64,000 nucleotides of DNA from Sodiomyces alkalinus F11. Its lineage: Eukaryota > Ascomycota > Sordariomycetes > Glomerellales > Plectosphaerellaceae. Each line of letters opens with the position of its first letter. The first letter of the stretch is position 1. A model generated the notes under the pieces. The model made no database searches, was not told the origin of the DNA, and was given only the letters and a program-made list of their open reading frames with translations. The DNA is taken from assembly GCF_003711515.1 (NCBI RefSeq), contig NW_021167079.1, positions 5,435,989 through 5,499,988 of the forward strand, written 5' to 3'. This document shows, piece by piece, positions 58,128 through 64,000 of the stretch. The position numbers and the translations under genes are program-made.

Positions 58128-58501
58128 ATATTGGGCGTGGCATAGCATGGTGCGCTCTGGAACATTGCTTTGTACATAATAAGAGAAGATCAAGCCGTCT
58201 TCCACGGACGAGCTTTGTTTGATTCCGCACCCATTTGGTTCTAGGTAGACCTGGTGGGTTGTTTTCCATAGCCTAATGAGCCTTCGGAGCACGAAAAAGG
58301 AAATGATTTATGATATCATAAACTCCCTATTCATAGATGACTCGCAGACTCTGATTTACCACTGTGTGCCTGGGTTGTCCCAGTAAAAGCCGCAAGGCAA
58401 TATGCTTAGACCCCAGAGCAAAATGGCCTGTTTGAACAGCTGTTTGAACAGCTTTTTGACTTGGTTGGAGCCCGTCCGAGACCCTATTCCGCTGGACAGA
58501 T
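58128..58501. other. Convergent intergenic region (PDI / HSBP1-like)
   Basis: 374 bp with both 3' UTRs; includes the direct repeat CTGTTTGAACAG at 58431 and near 58442. No gene seen. Confidence 0.6.
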
Positions 58502-59003
58502 TCAAGAGTTTTGGGAAGAATTCGAATCTCCCTCCTTTCCTTTGTCTGCCAGCAATGCGGCCTCGAGGTTATCCAGTCGCCTGGACATCTCGTCCACTAA
58601 GTGGCCCGTCAGAACGAACACGTGAGACTTGCAAATGATGTTTCAACAGCAGCATATTCAAAGGTAGAATGCGTTACCAGATCGCTAACTTACTCTTTGC
58701 AAATATCTCGCTTGATATACCAGCGAATTTGTTAGAGAGCGTATTGAGGAGCTCTTCCACGGCTGCATTCACATCGGCTGCCTTCGTGTCCTCATTGCTC
58801 TGGAAGGTCGTTAGTACATGCACCAAGTTCCGTTCGTCGACTGTCGGGATTTCGCTGTCCTTTATTCCTGAATACTCCAGAAACGACGACGACGGCTTAA
58901 GAGAGGACTTGATTGTCGAGCTGGATCAGTGAAGGACTGGATCGGAGAACTGAGTACGCACACTGCCTTGGTTCAGATTGGAGTCGGGGTTGTTGGTGGC
59001 CAT
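58502..59003 (-). CDS. Heat shock factor binding protein 1 (HSBP1)-like small coiled coil
   Basis: Exons 59003-58962, 58799-58694 and 58596-58502, 80 residues, phases 0 and 1. No continuous frame reveals it; I found it by joining the three exons. The protein reads MATNNPDSNLNQGS, then SNEDTKAADVNAAVEELLNT, LSNKFAGISSEIFAKMDEMS and RRLDNLEAAL, and a short polar tail. The heptad helix with VEELLN..FAGISSEI..MDEMSRRLDNLE matches HSBP1, which has [29 protein letters not shown]. HSBP1 trimerises, binds heat-shock factor trimers, and takes part in WASH-complex assembly. All three junctions have good consensus (GTGCGT, CTAAC..CCAG, GTAAGT..TTAG). Length is typical (70-90 residues). It is divergent from DscA, 512 bp between starts. 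Confidence 0.8.
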
Positions 59004-59515
59004 TTTTACGTATTTTTATAAGGTATGCACCTCCTTTCCAATGTCCTGATATGGTTTTGTTGTACACGGTGGTACTCGGTTGTCATTAATTACAAGGAGA
59101 TAGTTGTTTCTGCACACGCTGATGAGATAGACGCCTTGTTCGTTCTCGCATGAGGCAGGTTGAAGCTGGGTTGGTCAACGGGAAGATACGTACCAGCTAC
59201 GTACACAGTGTTATTACTACCTAGGTAGGTAGTTGATTTCTCATATGGGGTGGCGCAGCTTCACTAAGGTACGTAGCTACAGTAGATACCCAGCCACATC
59301 TCATTAGCTCACGCCACAGGAGCCAAAGACCGCATGATCTTCCACGATTCTCACCCAGCTCCTTTCAATATTTCGACTTCAATCCTCAGCCCTACCCTTT
59401 GCCTCGAAGAACATTAAAGCGAAAAAAGAGGCAATCTCTGACGCGACATATCGGTATTATAATGGAACCAAGGTAACGGGAAATCGTATTCGAAGGCGCG
59501 GCCCTACTTGCCAAT
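59004..59515. other. Divergent promoter region (HSBP1-like / DscA)
   Basis: About 512 bp; contains CCTAGGTAGGTAG (59221-59233) and CTAAGGTACGTAG (59264), members of the AGGTA motif group. No gene seen. Confidence 0.6.
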
Positions 59516-61124
59516 ATGCCGCCTCGACGACCACCCGACGTCGCTACTTCCATCCTCTTCATAGTATTCCTCTGGTTTGTCATTACCAGTCACGAGAGCC
59601 CTAGTCAACTACTTTCGTTTAGTAGCTTCTTGTCAGAGCGTTATGCGAAACACCAGGCCGCGCTCGAACGCTTGAACATATCGACCTGGGGTGATTTCTC
59701 GCCAAGACAAAGCGATAGTCCAGCTCACTTCAGTGGATCGTATCTGAATCTGACGGGATTCCGGGAAGAGGATGGTTTCGCTTGGGACGACCTGGCTCGG
59801 TTTCGAAAGCAGTGCCATGAGTGGAGTCGCCGAGTCAACCCGCCCATGGCGGGGGGAGAGAAAGGGCACCCATCGATCACACAACAGGCAGTTTGGCACA
59901 ACGCCACTGGTTTTGTCAAGGGTCATTGGGTTCGCAAGGACTCCTCAGCAAATCGGACACAGGCCGACTATAACCTCACAGCCATTGCCCCCGACTACAC
60001 ATGGCAAGATTCTGGCCACACGTGGTTCAGGAACATCACTGGCAGAGAAGGGAAAATTGCGGTCGATATCGTCGATAACGGGCGCAACGTGGCGCAGCTA
60101 TATTACGACGCCCTACTAGACGAGGCTGCAAGAGCTGGCGGTCTCATTCGGACAGCGAAGGCGTCTCTTGAAATTGAAGATGTGGGAGGGAGCGGGAGGA
60201 CGTGGGAGATGCGCTTGCACGGCGTCCAGTGGCCACGCACCGGGGTCTTCCTCATGACCACGACAAGCGAGAAGTTCGACGGCATATTTGGCCTGCCTCA
60301 CCTCAGTCCCGGCCCGGAATATTTTCGCTCCAGTCAGACGCTGCTGAACGAGACGCTGGCTACGCTCATCCGCAAAGAGAAGGCGTCCCTCTTCGCCGAC
60401 GTGCCTTCCTCCTTTTCGTCTGAAACGGTGGACTTCCAGCAAGACTCACTCAGCCCCTCTCCGCGCTGCGAGTTCGTCCTGTTTGCTCAGGTTCATCCTC
60501 TGGACAACTCTCAACTCGACATGAAGGGGTTCAATTCCGACTTGGCGAGTATTTCCGAAGTAGTGGGCGATATCGAACGGGAGCTTCGGTTTCCCAACGG
60601 TGCACCGATTCGCGGGATTCCGGACCTACAAATGTCTGCCATCCTGTGGTCCCCAGATTGCGCCTTCTTCCTCGAGACCAAAGGGCCTCCTGCGTACACG
60701 CCGGCAGAGGGTCGGCATCTGGTTGGAAGCAAGATTGAAGTGATCTTTGGCCAAATTCGGTTCTGGGTGCTTACCTGCGCCGGCGCGTTTGGGGCTCAGG
60801 TCTTTCTGCTGAAAGAGCAAATGAGAGAGTCGTTTACTCCTTCCACGCTCTCTCGCATCAGCTACTCTTCCATCAGCATGATGGTAATTCTAGATGGGCT
60901 GACTTTTGCAGCGGCATCGATGTGGGCTCTTGAGGCAGGGATCACTTTCCTTGAGTCACTCTGCCTTTTGTTCGCTGCTTTCATGTCCATGTCAATCGGA
61001 GGCATTTTCCTTGCCGAGATCCACAAGGTACAAGAACCCCAAGACAGGCGGCGAACGGAGAGGGAGTCAGCGTCTAGCCGTAACAACGCGCCTGTCCCCG
61101 AATCAGCTCCGCCAAGGCGGGAAG

Positions 61125-61156
<32 letters not shown>

Positions 61157-62155
61157 GCTGCTCCCAGTTCTGAGCAGACGGACGCAGAAGCTGTGCCGAG
61201 GCGAGCCGAGTCGCCGCCCATCATCATACCCTCGGACCAGGACATCGACGCAGAGATAGCCCAAGTTACGGCCACGAACAATAACACGGGACGACGTGAG
61301 GCCACATCCACCCGCGGGTTCGTGATAGGCCGCCTCGCCACTACCATCTCTATTGTGCTATGCTTCTTCATCTTCTCCATGGCCTGGTCTTCTCGGATCC
61401 GCTCCCTGTTCACCAACATATTCGCACTGGTGTACCTCTCGTTTTGGCTACCCCAAATCCACCGCAACGTCATGCGTAATTGCCGCCGCGCACTGTCATG
61501 GCGCTTTATGATCGGCCAGTCGGTGCTGCGGCTCGCGCCGCTGGCCTACTTCTACCTCAGGGAGGATAACTTTCTCTTTGCCGAGCCGGACCGTCGCATG
61601 TTCCTCGTTTTCTGCGGTTGGCTCTGGGTGCAGCTCTGGGTCCTCGCTTTCCAAGACGTCCTAGGACCGCGGTTCGGGATCCCAAAGTCCTGGACTCCCG
61701 AGGCGTGGGACTACCACCCCATCCTTCGGGAGGACAACCTCGAGGACGGAAGCTTCCCTATCGGGCTCCTCTCGTCGTTGGAGCCCGTACATGCTGGATC
61801 GACGGGCGCGGATGGGGAGCGGGAGGATGATGGAGAAGATGGGGATGGGTACGGGGACGGGGACAAAGGCGTCGGGGGGCAACGGTCAAGCAAAGTCAAA
61901 TATTTGGGGCCTGGCTCGGGCCGCGGTATGCGGAGCGCTCGAACGGAGTGCGCCATCTGTTTTGACGTCCTTGAGGTGCCAGTGGTACGGGCCGGTGAGG
62001 CGGACGCGGCAGCTGGAGGTGTTGCTGGCGTGTTGACGAGGCGGAACTACATGGTAACACCTTGCCGGCATGTGTTCCACAGTGCATGCCTTGAGAGTTG
62101 GCTGCGGTACCGTCTGAAGTGTCCGATATGCAGGGACGACCTGCCTCCACTATGA
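59516..62155 (+). CDS. dscA: Dsc E3 ubiquitin ligase complex subunit A (Tul1/DscA), RING-H2
   Basis: Single exon, 879 residues. It is the catalytic subunit of the Golgi/endosome Dsc complex, which ubiquitinates membrane proteins and, in many fungi, activates SREBP for sterol and hypoxia response. An N-terminal signal-anchor (12-24) precedes a large luminal domain of about 390 residues with several N-X-S/T sites. At least six or seven membrane helices follow (from IRFWVLTCAGAFGAQVF to LWVQLWVLAFQDVLG). A disordered loop carries a poly-Gln run (CAA repeat, 61129-61154). The C-terminal RING-H2 starts CAICFDVLE; its second part, CRHVFHSACLESW..CPICRDDLPPL, gives a C3H2C3 ligand set with an Ala/Gly/Glu-rich insertion between the first two and the next ligands. 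The length is near family size. Confidence 0.93.
61128..61155. repeat. CAA trinucleotide repeat (poly-Gln) in dscA
   Basis: About nine CAA codons in frame, giving a run of about ten Gln in a disordered cytosolic loop; likely length-variable. Confidence 0.9.
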
Positions 62156-64000
62156 GAGAACTTGCCGGGCCTACTGTACTTTACGAACCTCCGCCCTGTA
62201 CTATGGGCGGATTATTACCGACTGGGATGGATGTTCATTGCTTTCTTGATTGGGAAGAGAGCGTTTATGGTACGGGTCTTGGTGAGGATTCTTTGAGTTA
62301 TATATCTTCAGTCCACGAATGACACTACGTGTGTCAGTCTTTCGTTGGGCGTATTTGTAGATGGCATGGGATTTAAGATAGGAAGTTATAATGGAGATGG
62401 AGCGACTCGGGCTTTATATTATAGTCTGGTAATATTAAGCGTCCGTCTGAGAAAACACGGGAACACGCAAGTGGAATCACGGGCGAAGAGGTTATACGAG
62501 GCATGCCTGGGATGATATAAAGTTAGTATGAGTTCCAAGTCGGCTTTTGATCGTGCAAAGCCTGTTGAATGGGTTGCCGCGTTCTGGAATCGAATCTTTG
62601 GCGGTCGTTACAAAGGAGTACCTTATTTACCTCCGCACTCCTTTAATAAGCCGGTTGTGCTGTTACCTAATAATAATGCGACGCTGACTTTCGTCCACAA
62701 GTGTTTCAGCTCAACCGGCATTGCTTCCTCGTCGAAACTCGGCACAAACCCCAACCGAGAGAACTTGTTCAAATCTCGAAATACGGTTACCCCAGAGTTT
62801 CTGGCAGGGCATAATACTCCGGTTAAATGACGCGCTGCCTACCTTAGTAGGTAGGTTTATGTCTCCCGATTAGTGTCCCCTTCATCCCTCGCCTCGACCC
62901 CCACAGCCTTCATGCTGCTCCCTTGGCCGACTCGGGTATCTTACCGCCTCGTTGACGCACAGGAAACCAAACGTTTCTTCCATCATGCGTCCTGACAAAG
63001 AGAGGGTCACGCAAGCAACCCACTCTTCCAAATGCCATGGACAACGACGCAAAGGCGAAAGGCGAAAGGCGAGATAGCTAAAGGTAGTCGTACGGAGTGC
63101 TACAGTGGAAAGGAAGTACGACCCCGTGTGCCACCTAAATACTCAAGTTTGTTTGTCCACTTCATCATTATATCCTTCTCGCCCGCAGCGTTGCAGTCTT
63201 CTGTCTGCTGCCGTGCCTCGTTCCCCTCCTTTCTGTTTCTCTCGCCATCTTATATTTCTGCTACCACTGCTCTCACGCCTCTTGCCATTGTTTCCACTTC
63301 CGTTTCCTTCTTCAACATGGTCCCCCCTGCTGTCTCCATCATCATCCCACCCAGTGAGTCAGTTCGTCATGCGCCTTGGCGGATCTTGCCTTTCCACGTC
63401 AGGCATCACACCAGTGCAGACAGCCTCTTGCTCAATCATCCAGTCTTTCCACGAGCTCCTCCAGGCGGAATCCTCCCTTTCTCCCCCATTTGGAAAGTGG
63501 TTGCCTTGGCTTATTATGGATCCTTCGCTGATCGATACACCCAATTGATTCATCCATCCATATATCCCGCCACCCCAGACCCTGCAACCCTACAATCCTG
63601 GAATTGTGGTACAGCCCCTGTCATTCTCCCCCAGGGTTCGTTCTGGTATCGATCGGATCGTTCCGGCCACCATTTCGAGCACTTGAGTCTTCTTCTCTCA
63701 AGGTACGAACACGCGATTGAAAAAAAGAAAGAAAAAATCGAGGAAAAGGCTCAATAACTCTCTGCTCGTTTTATCAGCCTTGCTCCCCCCTTTTCCTCCC
63801 TCGATCCTCTCAGTGGTTCATTATACCCTTCCACCGCAGAATTAATTACCCTTGACCTGGTCCGGTTCCTATTCCCTAACAGAACGAGACTCTGTTTAGC
63901 CTTGTCCTAAAAATAAAGTCACCGACAGGGTTCTGTGCCTGTCCACTTAGGTATTCGAGTACTTAAAGTCTCCGACGGCAGTTCACCTCTTGAAGAATCC
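62156..64000. other. Terminal intergenic region with a possible exon at 63317
   Basis: No gene that I can fully support. 62156-62460 is the dscA 3' UTR. A long pyrimidine-rich leader-like tract (63160-63315) leads to an ATG in strong context at 63317 (TTCAACATGG) that opens a 12-codon frame (MVPPAVSIIIPP) ending at a consensus donor GTGAGT at 63354. It may be the first exon of a gene extending beyond the window, but an intron of over 640 nt would be long for a fungus. The open frame 62528-62830 shows no domain. Confidence 0.35.

Noticed and set aside
63032..63757. 241-codon open frame near the window end
   Set aside because: Mostly pyrimidine-rich leader-like sequence; at most the small segment from 63317 to 63353 could be an exon.

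Overview
This is chromosomal DNA of a filamentous ascomycete (Pezizomycotina), most likely a Sordariomycete. The evidence is a set of spliced eukaryotic genes with short introns (roughly 50-175 nt, GT..AG, often with a CTAAC or CTGAC branch site), a grg-1/ccg-1 glucose-repressible gene, a HAM-2/PRO22-type STRIPAK subunit, a velvet regulator, mitochondrial EF-Tu and a DscA-type Golgi E3 ligase. I do not name a species. No mobile element, CRISPR array, rRNA or confident tRNA was found. One assembly gap (35 N) lies at 46170-46204.

Layout. 1-11 kb: a MARVEL-type membrane protein (+), the STRIPAK scaffold Far11/HAM-2 (-, seven exons) and an NAD kinase (+, three exons). 11.5-19 kb: a Dal5-type MFS transporter (-) carrying an in-frame TAG near its N-terminus, an unrecognised 214-residue protein (-) and a secreted FAD-linked oxidoreductase (-). 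19-30 kb: long intergenic stretches around a grg-1 homologue (+), an emopamil-binding-protein-like sterol isomerase (+) and a secreted S1/P1 nuclease (-). 30-37 kb: a seven-transmembrane protein of unknown function (+), dolichyldiphosphatase (-) and an RWD-RBR ubiquitin ligase (+). 37-46.4 kb: about 9.6 kb with no gene that I can support, rich in short palindromic motifs. 46.4-64 kb: a VelC-like velvet factor (+), a DUF2011 protein (+), mitochondrial EF-Tu (+), ribosomal protein S29 (-), a two-thioredoxin-domain PDI (+), an HSBP1-like coiled coil (-) and DscA/Tul1 (+), followed by a gene-free end that may hold the first exon of another gene.

Functional themes. Several genes serve protein quality control and the secretory pathway: PDI, the Dsc E3 ligase, dolichyldiphosphatase (N-glycosylation) and HSBP1. 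Two control development: Far11/HAM-2 and the velvet protein. Two serve translation: EF-Tu and S29. PDI/S29 and DscA/HSBP1 are divergent pairs with about 0.5 kb between start codons; NADK/MFS, EF-Tu/S29 and PDI/HSBP1 are convergent pairs. There is no biosynthetic gene cluster.

The most unusual signal is intergenic. A small vocabulary of dyad-symmetric motifs recurs far above chance: TACGAAGTA, TACGGAGTA, TAAGGTACCTTA and GTACAACGTAC. Some copies are fused end to end, and they are concentrated in the 39-46 kb gene desert. All exon models were built by hand from splice signals, reading phase and family conservation; no search was run.
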